Shown piece by piece: positions 32,484-44,749 of a stretch of DNA of 64,000 nt (position 1 is its first letter; each line of letters opens with the position of its first letter). The notes under the pieces are model-generated. The model made no database searches and was not told where the DNA came from. It worked only from the letters and a program-made list of their open reading frames with translations. Position numbers and translations under genes: made by a program. The stretch is from Polyodon spathula (Eukaryota; Chordata; Actinopteri; Acipenseriformes; Polyodontidae). Where the stretch lies: contig NC_054553.1 of assembly GCF_017654505.1 (NCBI RefSeq), positions 2,517,501-2,581,500 of the forward strand, in the 5' to 3' direction.

Positions 32484-35400
32484 ATGGCTGGCAACTAGAA
32501 TCTGAGAGAAGCTTTGGAGGTAAAAATAGGAGGCCGAGTGGTAGAGACGGGTGTTATTGCTGGCGTAGCATTGTTTGCAAAGTAGTTTGTTCTGGATGCT
32601 ATAAAAACAAGACTAACATGATGGATACACATACATTCTGTAGAATCCCAACTTCTCAGAACTTGTTGCTGGTGGCATTGTTTAATCAATGGCACTGGAC
32701 ACACTTTTTACAGAAGCTCTTCACAAGAAAAAAACAACAATTATAACCAAAACATGGATAGACATTTCCGCTATCATGCTTTTAGGCATGTTATGCTTAT
32801 TATAGAAAATGATATCAAACCCGTCAGAGAATACAAAAAATAAAAAATAAATACTCTTCCTAATTCCGCTAATTTAGTTAAAAAGGAAGGTTTGGTGTTG
32901 ATGTGCACAAGAGAAGTGCAAGCACGCTGCTTTCCTCTTGATTATGAGAGCTGTAGGGGGTTAACCTGCCATCTTTTGAAAAGCACTTTTGAGATTATCG
33001 GCACCACCGCCCACTCTTCGTCTGTCTATTATCAAAGACAAGCCTGTCTCTCAGGGGCGCAGCTGTCTCGTCCAAACACCCAAGTGCTAAGTGCTTCTGT
33101 TTACTCCTGTGGGAGAAAGGGTAATGAGAAATGAACACACGTGAGTTTTAACCAAAGAAAACAATGACGACGGACAGAACCTGTGCTTGTATTTCAGAAA
33201 AGATAGAGACCATCTGCTTCGTGTTCCAGGAAATTCAATTTTTCTCTTTGGGGAGGTTTTTTTTTAATGTTTGCTGTTCTAGTCCTTTAAAACAGCTCCG
33301 CAGTCATTGATGTGAACTGTGAGCTGAAAAAAAAAAACAGTAACAAATGTAACAAGAAATGATATTTAAAGATATCTTCTTGACAGATCTGCCACAGGGG
33401 GGGAGCAGGCAGGGCACTCTGCCTGAGGCATTCTGATCTACAAGGCTTGTGTTTTTTTTTGCTTTTTTCCTAACGGATGATGTATCATAATAATCTGGTA
33501 GCTAAAATAAAAATAACAATAATAAAAAAAAAACATAACATGTGAAAAACAAAGTAAAACTATATGGTAAAATGTCTGATGTGTTTATTTTTGGTGCTAG
33601 TTTGTATTGCAGAGTTGGCTGTGGTGGTGTTTTTATGAAGTGGATGAATTGTTTTTCATTAGCATGGCACTATCCAGTCTTAAGCCACTTTAGGGTAAGG
33701 ATCTAATCTTTAAAACTTCTTTAAATACTCACCCGTACAGACACTTCACATGAGAAACATATCGTTACCTGATGCAATGACATGGTAACACCATTGTCTC
33801 TTCCATGGAATAACACAATAGTTACAATGTAACAACATAAACCATGTGGAGCTGCCCAGCTATTACCATGTTGTTACATGGTTAATCTAATGTGCTATGA
33901 TTGTCTCTGACTTCAGATGTTTCTGCTGGTACATGATGTGTAGGTTCCCTTATGAAACCAAGGAACAGGCTAACACTTCTTCAGTTTCACTTCAGCCAGA
34001 ATGCCCTCAGATCAATATGTTTAAGATCCTTAGGTGGGACAGATTTTTAAAACAAATCTTATATTTAGGGCATGCACATTTAAACGCTGTAAACATATTA
34101 TAACAGTAAAATATAATACTTTGCTGTCACCCTCCCCAGGTACTCCCTGTGTTATTAGGATCAGATTTGGTATTAGAACCTCATTTTCACCAGTACATGT
34201 CAAGAATACATGGTACAGTAGGGTAAGTTATGTTATGAATTACACCTGCAAGATTGCTTGATACACTAACTTTGAATTAAGCATTTTTTTTTTATTGTAT
34301 TGCATTATGATCAGCAGAACACACATAAGTAAATTTTTTGATTGGATTTCTCAATGTGTCCCGGCTATTTAAAATAATTACAGAATTTAATAAGCCTGGC
34401 AAATTAGGTTTAAATTACTGCTGAGCAATGGACTCCTGGGTGACACCTGTTATCCAGACTGCGTTAATATTATTTGCAGGTTCCATCTTTTTAAAGATGT
34501 CTTTCATAAAACTTAATTGTGTGCATCTTATTTACAGCGGAGTTGGTAATAATTAAAGAAATGTCTTTGCAAACGTATCCCGGTGGATCTCCTGCTAAGT
34601 ATACTTCAGTGACCTCACAGCAATTTGAAATAACCCTTTTTTTTAAACATCACCCTTATGGTAAAACTGATACACCCAGCAGCATTTGTTGCCGCAAAGA
34701 GGAAAACAATCTATATAATACATGAAATAAGACACAGTGCAATACTGTAACATGTTTAAGAAACAGAAGCACATCACGGATTTCAAACCAGAAAAAGCTG
34801 CACTCATAAGACAGGGCATGCAAGTGAGTTTGTGTGTTGCAGTTGAGTTTACCATGTAAGCAGTGGTTTAACAGTGTGAATTCCAGGTTTGACTCTACAG
34901 ATGATCCATTCTTGCAGTGCCTTGCTGGACAGGTGGAATTTTGTGAGCTCCGTGCCCTATTGAAAGAAAATTTATGGACCCCTTTTAAGAATGGCTAAAG
35001 TCCTTTACTGTTTGTGCAAGCATGCAAAATAAAATAGCATATGTATCAGGTAGAGTTTCTTGTCCTTCAACCTGAGATTCACACTTTCAGTTTGGTCTCA
35101 GTCATGCAGGATAAATTACATCTATTAATCTTCATAAGTCTTAGTGTTAGTGACATATATTAGAGTGCTTAGCCCTAGCTTGAAAGGTCTTCGTGAGATT
35201 GCACTTCTGTAAAAAAGATTAAAATCAATCTGCGTCTAAAAGTTGCAATAAAAGTGCTCTTACTCTCTTGTGCACCAATAGTGTTACGATACTAACAGAT
35301 TACTTAGTGTAAATTGTAGGTCTTTTTATTCTTTCTACTACATTACAATGTATATCACGATGCTTGGCATCCTCAGAATCACTCAGCCATACAGACACTT

Positions 35401-36702
35401 CATATGAAGTCTTCATCTCTTTATTTGTGCCCAGTGTCATAAATACTCATCTTTGCTATAAATACAACACCTAGTTTGTTAGAGAAACTGCTGAAAACTG
35501 AGACAAGGCTTGTGTAACAATCATTAGGGAAAAACTTTTTTTCAACACCTGTTAATTTTACCAAGAAACAACTTTTATCTTTCAGTTGGCACACCGAGAT
35601 GGGAGAGGTTGGAATAGGTCAATACAGTTTCATTTATTGAATGCACAGTATGTATATATAAGGTTTGGAAATGGCTTTACAACTCGAAAATACCCTTAAA
35701 ACTCTAAAATAAAGGAAAGCACAACACAAGTAATCCAGGATATCAGGCACCAATGATTATGTGATAAAAAAAATACTGATAACATTATCATACTTAACCA
35801 TCTTATCAATGGGATCTTGCGGAAAGCTAAACTTTGAAGCAAGATGTGAGTGGGCAGTTGGTGATTTATATCTTGTCACAACTATAATTACGACAGGTGA
35901 TTTGTCTAGTCTGACTAAGCCACAACGATAATAGCTTTTGTAAGCCTGAACCCTTCAGGAAGGACCCAAATGCCAGGGTGAATCCATTTAAAATATGTAT
36001 GTTAACAAACCTGGCTACTCCTTTCCCCATTACCTCTGAGACACAATTGGGCACCTTGGCATTGCAGAGAAAACAAACAATAGCAGCTTGAGTCACACAT
36101 TAGCAATTCAGTGTCCAGAGGTGAAAAATAATTATTAGACTTCCGTGATCCTGCAGCGATTCAGGGATATCCAATGTGTGTCTCCTTAAGGGCAGCGAAT
36201 GCTTTTGGAACAAAGACTGAGAGTGCATGGATTACAGTGAAACCCTAGGCTGAATACTGAAACAAATTCAAGGTCTCCTAGTCCTGAACACTACACAGCT
36301 GTAAAGGTAAAATATGTGAGTACTGTAAACTGAGATTTGATTCTTAGTAATACAGGTATCGACCAGCTGTAGAATTCAAAGGTAATGGGGTTTGTGACAC
36401 CATCTTTAAGAGTACTTTCACAGAACGATTAACCATATACTGCATTTTATTGGTAGTTATTGATATAACAATAAATTAATCATTATGATCTTTATTATTG
36501 GATTGCAGCTTAGACAGTACATCTCAGACTAAATATATTTACTTTCAAACTGAACCGGTGGTAGATAGAGAAACACATTACTGGAAAAAAACATGCAAAA
36601 TTAAAATGGCACTGTGCAGAAGTATTTGGTTTTCATCCACCAAGTGTATTTCTTTCAGTTTTTCCTCCCATATTATATATGATTACTAGCAGTGCCCTGC
36701 TA
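32484..36702. other. Unique DNA with a possible repeat fragment
   Basis: The block 33765-33880 contains ATGACATGGTAACACC and, reversed, TGTTACATGGTTAATC, which may be part of a CATGGTA-type miniature element. The block 32890-33135 is GC-richer than its surroundings and carries an 80-aa plus-strand frame without recognisable domain. No gene called. Confidence 0.45.
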
Positions 36703-36727
36703 TGTGTGTGTGTGTGTGTGTGTGTGT
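36703..36727 (+). repeat. Short (TG)n microsatellite
   Basis: About twelve TG dinucleotides followed by TTTGTATATATAC. Confidence 0.9.
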
Positions 36728-37010
36728 TTGTATATATACAATTAATAATATCTATATGTCTATTGGTGGTGGATAGATATTCATTTTTTAAAGCATAGGA
36801 CAGTTATAAAGACATGCATATCTGAACACCTCTAGCTGCTCCTCAAAAACTATACATGAAATCATTACTTTCAGTTTACATTTTTAGCATGTCTTGTTTT
36901 TTTTTCCCTTTATCTTTCTTTTTTTCTCCTGTGTCTCTTTTTTTAACAGCAAATTGACATCCTTAATTAGAAGCTTCACATAGCAGGCAAGTGAATTTTA
37001 CCCCCAACTG

Positions 37011-37240
37011 GGACGACATGGCTTAGCAAGAGTTTTACAACCTCACTCATTGATTTACAGATTACCACAGGTTCGAGACTCTCCTTCTCGTGGGAGAAGT
37101 GGGCTGGCAAAACAAATGTGGGAAAGTATGTGGAAATGTCTCACTCGATTCCAGGGTTACATAGATCAAGTCTAGTAAGCTGGAGGCAGGTGTGTTGGTT
37201 TTCCCTTTTCCCTTTTATAATTCAGTAAGGTTGCTAATAT
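37011..37240 (+). mobile_element. Possible tRNA-headed SINE
   Basis: TGGCTTAGCAAG at 37019-37030 matches the RNA polymerase III A box (TRGCNNAGYNGG) at 11 of 12 positions. GGTTCGAGACT at 37070-37080 matches the B box (GGTTCGANNCC) at 10 of 11. Their 51-base separation is within the tRNA range. The upstream GGGACGACA and the rest do not fold convincingly as a functional tRNA, so a tRNA-derived SINE head is more likely than a tRNA gene. The 3' limit is unclear; a T-rich stretch at 37195-37215 may lie near it. Confidence 0.4.
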
Positions 37241-38998
37241 GTATAAAATAAAACCTTAAAAGTTGAAAGTTTCCAGGTATCGGCATGAAAGTTTTTTTAA
37301 CTGTCATGTTTCATTAAAATCGAATGCCTCACATAAGCACCTCTACTTACACGCAAGTAAGAATGAACTTAAAAATATAAATGTGTTGGATTTAAGAAGC
37401 CACCGTGGTTTTGTGGCTTCCTAAGTCAATACCATCTTCAATCTTCAATTCTCAAAATAATGAAAGGAGGCAAGCCAATCAAAGAACATTAAAATACAAG
37501 CTCCGCTAGCTAAATAGAATCGATTTAAGAAAACACAGACCTGCAGTTACTAATAATTTTTAATTTAAAATCAAACGTATAAAATAAAAATGAAAATCTG
37601 CATGGTAAACAAAGGTTATTTGGGATTATGCTAACGCTATTATATCTGTTTCTGGATGATAAGATTTATTGTGAAATGGAATTCAACTACCTCTTAGGAG
37701 AAAGGAAATATCACGTCACTGATGTTACTCTAGAAACATAAAAATGTAATTGTCTTGTCACAAGCTACAAGCTGTTTTCTGACAGTCTTGTGAAAGGACT
37801 TTGCTGAGTGTAACTTGCTGAAAAGCACTGCAGAAAGGACCCAGATGAGTGAAAATCAACAACCTGTATCGCAGATCACCCTTGAAGAGAGCTGTACTCT
37901 CTATGACTTTGTACTTGAAAGGCTACAGGTGTGTTATTGCTTCTATTATGGCAATATGTATTCCAAGCCTTCTTGATGAATCTCTGGGTGAATTCTGGGT
38001 GAATTTCTCTTATATTGGTTATTCACAAGTCTGTCAGACATTTGGTACTTTTTAAAAAATGTCATAGACAGTCATAAATGTAAAACACACAATAGAAAAG
38101 ATGTCATTTTTTTTAACTCTGATAGAGTAGTGGGTTGGTAGAGCAGAAATTAATCGCTTTGATGAACCGTAGAGGCTGTTTCTGTAAGACAACAAGAGCA
38201 CTTCATTTACACACTCGCTTTTTGCACGCAGAATAAAATTTCTATACATATTTACACATTCCTGAAATATTAATTGAAGTCCTGCTGTATGTCAGTTTTG
38301 TCAATAATTGTTTAGCTAAGGTCCCTTAGGCTGACCCTGACACTGTCAGTTTACAATTCACATCTTGTCAAACACTGGGTGTGTTTAGAGTGGAAGGATC
38401 AATTCAAATGGGGATTGATGTCCTCCATTATCTCTCCACTTTGACCATTTCGAGCAGTTGGCATTGGCTGTACTTGAAATGGCGCCTTTATGTTTTAGTA
38501 CTATTTATCAAATACATTTTTTTTTTAAATCACATAAGTGTGGCCGTGGGGCTTAGTCACTGAAGTGTTAAACAGTTATCAGAAAATTGACAGTAGAAGA
38601 AAAAAAAAAAGGTTGCATGTCAAAAAAGGGATGTTTTTAAGTCATGAACATGAATTTATTTGACTTCAGACATCACTTTTAATGTGAGCTTGGCTGGGTT
38701 CTCAAGGCTGAAATAAATCAATACTTATTGATATGCCTTAATGACCTGAAAGAGTGGAGAGTCGCTGAGCCCTGGAGAAAAGCTGAGATTTAGATATTTG
38801 ATTCTAATTAGGTTTGAACAGTTACAAGTCAGAAGTGGTGTCATAATGACACGTAATTCCAGTCTGTTTTATAGTTGCTTTCTCTACCAGCGCTACACCA
38901 TCATGCAAGACTGAATTACAAAGGGTTGTTATTTTAAAATAACACACTAAACACATCATGAGTATGCTTTCCATACTCTTTTAGTCTTATGTCTGCTT
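37241..38998. other. Unique DNA with one small hairpin
   Basis: A perfect 8-bp stem GAAGCCAC/GTGGCTTC with a 9-base loop lies at 37396-37420. Otherwise nothing is recognised. Confidence 0.5.
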
Positions 38999-39255
38999 TA
39001 GCTGCTGTGTTGCTATTACTATTTCATGTATTATTCTACTATTTCATGTATTATGTTACTATCATGTATTATGCACTTTTCACTGTATTTAATGTACTAT
39101 GCATTGTTTTTTACTGTATAGCATGTATTATGCATTTCTCTGTATTTAAAGTATTATGGATTTTCTTGTTACTGCATCTTGTAAAGCGCTTTGTGATGGT
39201 GGTCACCTATGAAAGGCGCCATATAAAATAAAGACTGATTGATTGATTGATTGAT
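38999..39255 (+). mobile_element. AT-rich retroposon with L2/SINE-like 3' tail
   Basis: The right part reads TGTAAAGCGCTTTGTGATGG, then GGCGCCATATAAAATAAAGA, then four GATT units. This is the kind of 3' tail found on L2-clade LINEs and the SINEs that borrow them. The left part is a diffuse series of ATGTATTATG(C) words. A second copy on the opposite strand lies at 53911-54042. This copy has additional internal ATGTATTATGC units, so the middle has expanded or the other copy contracted. The frame at 38989-39231 is a by-product. Confidence 0.6.
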
Positions 39256-42200
39256 AAATATAAGCATTATGTGCATACAGCCCAGATTGATTAGGACTGT
39301 GCAACCCTCTCAGGGACATACTGAAACTGCAGGAAAAATTCACATTTGCTGCAATATAATTGGTGAAATGCAGAAGTATGAGTTTTAACATTAGGAGTAT
39401 TGTGTATAGGTTACTGAATTTGTATATTCATTGGCACAATCACTGTTTGCAAGTGTATCCACCAAAAATTCTGTAAGTCATTAATGATAATCTGCAGGGA
39501 CATTACAACATTTTCTACATTATGTATTACTATACTGTAACATTTCTTACTTAGAAACATACAGTTAACACAAAGACACATGGGGTTAATAGAAGTCTTG
39601 CCAAAGGGGACATACATGCACAGAAGTTATTCGCTAGTTACAAGGAATTTGCTTGCTCTTGTATTGTTCTTTATTGCTCAAATTTTGCATGCTTACATAG
39701 ATTTGCCCACACAGATACATCAGATGTGTATCAGGAGTTCTTCTCAATTTTAAATAAAAGCACAACCAAATGCCTTAGAGATATAGAAATATCTAGCTAT
39801 ATACAAAAATGCTAGCTCATAACACATCTCACATTTCAATTAATATCTGTCGAGATTTGCGCAACAGTTAAATTCTGAATTTGAAATATTTAGTACATTT
39901 TCTGGGGGAAAAATCACATCAAAAGCATTCCTTTAATATTTCAAAGACAGGTGTAACTTTTGATATACACTTCAAATTAGATGATAAAAGATGCACAGAG
40001 ATAATCCAGGTAAGGCAAAAAGATCCTGAAAAGATTTTAATATGACCCTTGAGGTTCACTCTGTCGATTCTCACTGTACCACAAAGTCACTTTTAAACAA
40101 GTGCATCTCAATATGATCTTAATATTAAAGCTGCATCTAAAGACACGGTACTGTATATATTCCTTTGGATATTCCATTTACTTTTGTATCTTAATTGAAA
40201 GAATACTGCAATCTAATACAGATGTTTAGAACACATTTTGTACAAGCGATCTAACATATCTGTGGGTGTGTGTGGGCAGGCAAGAGGTCAGAGCTCTTAC
40301 TCTTAGTATATATATGGACTAAAGAGTAAACATCAACCTGGCCCCATGCTTGGTGGAGACGTTTGTAAGTAATACAGTGAGGCAGAGTTCCAGTCGGTGC
40401 ACATTGTTTTGTAGGTGATCTTGCCAAAGGAAGTCACTGGTTTTAATGTCATGCTTTACTGATCAGATTGAAGTCCAGCCATATTAAAGACTTTCTGATT
40501 TCAGTATGAGTCATGCACAATGAAAGAAACAATTCTTGTAAGAAATGTATTGGCTCGGCAAGAACTCCTGTTCAGCTCAATGAAACTCAGAGCCAGTACA
40601 GAAACACAGAGAAATATGCCACCTGGATGAAGTGGGAGGTCTAATCTGTGTTTGCTCTACTCTAGATTGGGTCTTCTTTCAGGGTTTAAAGACGTTTATG
40701 CCCCACATGGGGGTTAGTTGTCAGGCTGGCAACTAAATTAAGAGCATAGCTGACCAGGGAGACCATGTTGAATGGAAGATTGCAGAGGAAGCTCACTGTG
40801 CTGACTAAAAGGCAGCACGATCTTAAGGTGCTTCTTCGGGGTGGAATAGCACTCCAAAAGTTGTTGGTAAAAGAATGGGTAAATGCAGTGGAATTGCAAA
40901 ATAAACTGCGGAAATAACTTGAGTGTTAGGACCTTACACTTTATTAGTCATGTTTCTCCCTTTAAAAATCCCAGGAGTAAACTGCAGACAGGTTTAACAG
41001 TGTGACAATCTGCTCCAAAGTGTATTGTTTTGCTGCTCTGTAATGCCCATTCACTTGAAACCTGACTGTAACAATTACATGCTTTTTTGTTTTTTCTAAA
41101 GCATTTTCAGAATTGGAAAAATTATCTGGAAAAAAATTCTCAATTCTCAATGAGAAACTGACAAATACCATGATCGTTTTTCTTTCTGAAGATTACAAAG
41201 TTTATGAGATGTTGTATTTTCATATACTTACAGCATCATCTGAGCTAAAGGGGTGTGCCAAACTACCACGAGTCAATTGGATATGACATTTAGGTATATC
41301 GGCTGACCATACAGGCAGGTTTCTCTGGATAGCATACGAAAGCTTCTGCCCTTCTCAGCTTCAGTGTTATATGCTATAGCCCTGACAGAGAAGTATTACT
41401 GACTTATCTAGCCCCAGAAGTTGGATGCTTTACCTTTTAAACAGTCTTGTACATTCTATGCATTCCATTGACTTAGCAACTGTCCTCCAAAACTGAACAC
41501 AGCAACTCAGCCCGCTTCCATGGAAAAAGTTGCTTTTCGTGATCACGAGAAGATGATGATCAAATTCTAAAGGGATTAATTAGTATCAAACACAAACTTA
41601 TATTTTTCTGACATGCATTTAATAAACATAAACACTGTAATCAGCCTTTTATTCCTAATATAACAGAACATAAACTACTCACGTTTCATACAACAGCATA
41701 ATTAGTAGCAAAAGCTAACTGACTGCGACATTGCTTGTATGCTAATACAAATGCATTTTCCATATCTGGATTACACTGTTGCTGGTTTCATAAACAAATA
41801 CTACGAAATGAAGCTGCCATCAGTGACATTGGAATTGACATGTTAATGATAATACAATCTCAAATAAAACTGACAGGTGTTAATATGTTTAAGTTTAAAG
41901 ACAAAACTGACATTTATTTTATAAAATTAAAAATTAAAACATTAAAATTTTTAAAAATGTAATATTAATAATAATAATAATTAACGCTGACCAGCAGACA
42001 GAACTTGAACTGTTCCATCTTTATTTGACCTTAATGGAGTAACCTCATCATCCTGAAGCCATGTTAATGTACAAAGGTTTACTGGCTGCAGATTTTGCCA
42101 ACACCAATTAATTAGTAACTGAAAACAAAAATACGTGATACGTAAGCATAAGTACACTGACAAATTGAAACCGAGGGAAGCCATTAATTAATGTACTTGG

Positions 42201-42474
42201 TTGTTTGTTTTGTAAATTCGCAGGGTAAAGACTAAAACTGTAATAATTGGGTCCTACTGGATGCAGATTCCTGTTTCATTCCTTGAGTGCAGGATGACAG
42301 CCATGAAGACCAGACAGCAGAGAGTGCTTCATTACACAGCATCCTTCACTCAGCTGCAGCTTGGGTAAACAATCACCTACCACACCTGATTAATATCGTC
42401 TGCCTTCCCCACACTGTACTATATGTACTATACTGCATCGCAGGGTTGCATTTCTTCTGGGGGGGACATTATAC
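39256..42474. other. Unique DNA, nothing recognised
   Basis: No element ends, arrays or gene-like frames noticed. A short ATA-rich run occurs near 41961-41980. Confidence 0.5.
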
Positions 42475-42635
42475 CGTGGGTGTCCAGTCACGTTCTGGGA
42501 TGGCCAATCCACCCCAGGTTATGAGATAATTAATTACTTCAGGGTCTGGGTGGAGGTTTAACTGGGTTATTTAAAATATTTAGAACAGGGTTGGGAGAAA
42601 GACCAGGCGTGAACGGTCAACTTTGCCCATCCTTG
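42475..42635 (-). mobile_element. hAT-type MITE, second copy of the 9228 family
   Basis: Reads CGTGGGTGTCCAGTCACGTT at the left and GGTCAACTTTGCCCATCCTT at the right. Compared with the reverse complement of 9228-9371 it aligns along its whole length with scattered substitutions and small gaps. The flanks CATTATAC and TATTACAA agree at only five of eight positions, so the target duplication is decayed or the ends are off by a base. Confidence 0.55.
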
Positions 42636-44532
42636 TATTACAAGGGTACAATATTTGGGTGTAAGTCAATTTACACATTTTGTTTTTCTTTTAGAAATCT
42701 TTGCTATGTAAAGGATATAACTCACGACATGATTTTTTTTCCCAGGTAAACCCCAGGTTAGCATGATATCTGAGAACGGTGAGCACAGTTATATTAGTAA
42801 CTTTAGTGGATGGGACTGAGGTGTGGTAGACAAAACAAACAAATGACTGGGTAATTCCACCTTTATATTTTGCTGGTCTGCCATAGGCAATGAATGCAAA
42901 TATAAACAATCATGCACAAAAGGTTACAGCAGTCAAGGAAAAGTACCGAAATCTCAACATCCCACACAGATGGTTTTGTCAAGCACTGTTCACAGAGTTT
43001 GCAACACATGAAGTGATGAAGGTGATTTTGAGTTAGATGTCATCACAAGTTAACAAAGCCTAACCCTAGCTATCGACTGGAAAAGAGCTTCAAAGTGTAT
43101 TGCTGGTGTTTATTTTGTATGATTGGATACATGCCTAGGGTCTAATATAATGGTATGGAACTTTTGTACAGCAGGATTGATTCTTTTTAATATATAACAG
43201 TACGGTTTTTATTTTTTATTTTATTGTTAACCTGTAAAAGGCAAAGCAAAAGAACTGGACGATTCTAATCCTGTGTGTGGGGAGCTTCACATCTGTCAGT
43301 ATGCAAGACGAATTGAAATATTGAAACACATTTAGCAATGGTCAGCTGCTATTTTCTATTGCTCAGGGAATATCTGACATGCTCTTGAGGTTGCGAAGGG
43401 CACTTGATGCATTGATCTGTGGTTTGAGAGGAGTAAGGTAGGACTGAACCGCTTGCCCACAGTAATGCATTCTGGTCACTACTGTCAGTAGAGTTATGAT
43501 AGAAATTGTGACTATAGGGACTCCAGAATAAGCTCAGTCTGTATACTGATGGTTTGTTTCTGGGTTTATCTCCCAGGAATCTGTACCTCCCAGGTTTCCC
43601 ATGATACATACTTTACTTTCTTTGTCTGCTTAAAAGATCATACTTTCCAGGATTGAATTAATGCCAATGACTCATTGTCTGGAAAATGCCATTCATATAC
43701 ATGATCTTGCCTACTTAGACAGCAGATGAATCGGTTAAATAATGAACCAGCCCTTTACAGGATTTAAGTAACTGAGATACTCTACCTTAATTGCAATGTA
43801 TTTATTGCTAATTAAGTTGTTTTCTAACTGTGCTGTAATTACACTGTAGTAACACAGTAATAACACATGTGACTGTGTAGCTCAAATCCCAAAACACACA
43901 AATATAAAATGAAAAATGTTTATCAGCGCCTTTTGTATTGACAATGTAATTACTATGCAAAAACAAATTAAATTACAATGTAAAACGTTAATAGCTGTGT
44001 ATTCAGAAGCTAAGAAACTATTATAAAATACAGTGATTAAAACCACAGTATTAAGATCAACTTTGGAATCAGTATTAAATATTTACCAAAAGCCTCCAGT
44101 GTAATACTCCCCAATGAGAGATTGATGGAATTCTAATGTTCTGTTGATGACATCACAGCTTGACCCTGTTATCAAAGGCAATGTGTTTTGTGTCTTTGCT
44201 CCACTGTGGTTTTAGCTATGCATGCTTTATGCATTTGTGGGCCTTTATGTGCATCATTGATTCATGTCATCCATCCTATTTAAGAAGCAGCTTCTTAAAG
44301 TAAAAACTCTTGTTAAGAGAGAAAGAGTCACACAAATAACTGCAGATCTCAGCAAGCCTTGTGTGAAATCCCTCTGTGCCAGTCAAGCTGGATTTAACCA
44401 CTCACTGTTTACTTTAAAGCTGTCTTTGGGGGGTTGACTAACTTAGTTGAGCTGAATAGCTACCATAAGTTTTCACAGATTGTTCCTTAAGTTTTAATCA
44501 AATACAGTAGGATGAAGATGTAGCTGAATTGG
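42636..44532. other. Unique DNA, nothing certain
   Basis: The stretch 43790-43870 (GCTGTAATTACACTGTAGTA and on) has words reminiscent of the GGTAACACT MITE interior but no ends. Otherwise nothing recognised. Confidence 0.45.
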
Positions 44533-44570
44533 GCTACCCTTTACATTGTCTCTAATTACTGTGTATTTAC
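44533..44570 (+). mobile_element. Short hAT-type MITE fragment
   Basis: CCCTTTACATTGTCTCTAAT continuing with TACTGTGTATTTAC matches the reverse complement of the right part of 51850-51995. Only about 38 bp remain before the next element starts. Confidence 0.45.
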
Positions 44571-44735
44571 CAGAGTTGGGGTAATGAGCTACTTAAGTAA
44601 TGAGCTATTGTAATATGATTGCTTTTGTTAATAACAAGGTAACATAACGAGTTAGATTTTTAATGGGAGTAATAATATTACGGTTACTTTCCGAAAAAAG
44701 AAACGTGTTAGTCTTGTTACCTTGTCTCTGTTGTA
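44571..44735 (+). mobile_element. 5' part of a CAGTGTTGGGG-type hAT MITE
   Basis: CAGAGTTGGGGTAATGAGCT is followed by repeated GTAAT/GTAAC-rich words (GTAACATAACGAGTTAG, TATTACGGTTACTTTCC). These ends and interior resemble the CAGTGTTGGGGAGTAAC miniature hAT elements I know from fish. The right end is not seen before the next element, so this is probably truncated. Confidence 0.45.
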
Positions 44736-44749
44736 CGCTTACGTTAGTG

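Noticed and set aside
37396..37420. GAAGCCAC/GTGGCTTC hairpin as a microRNA precursor
   Set aside because: The stem is only 8 bp, far too short for a precursor; noted as a small hairpin only.
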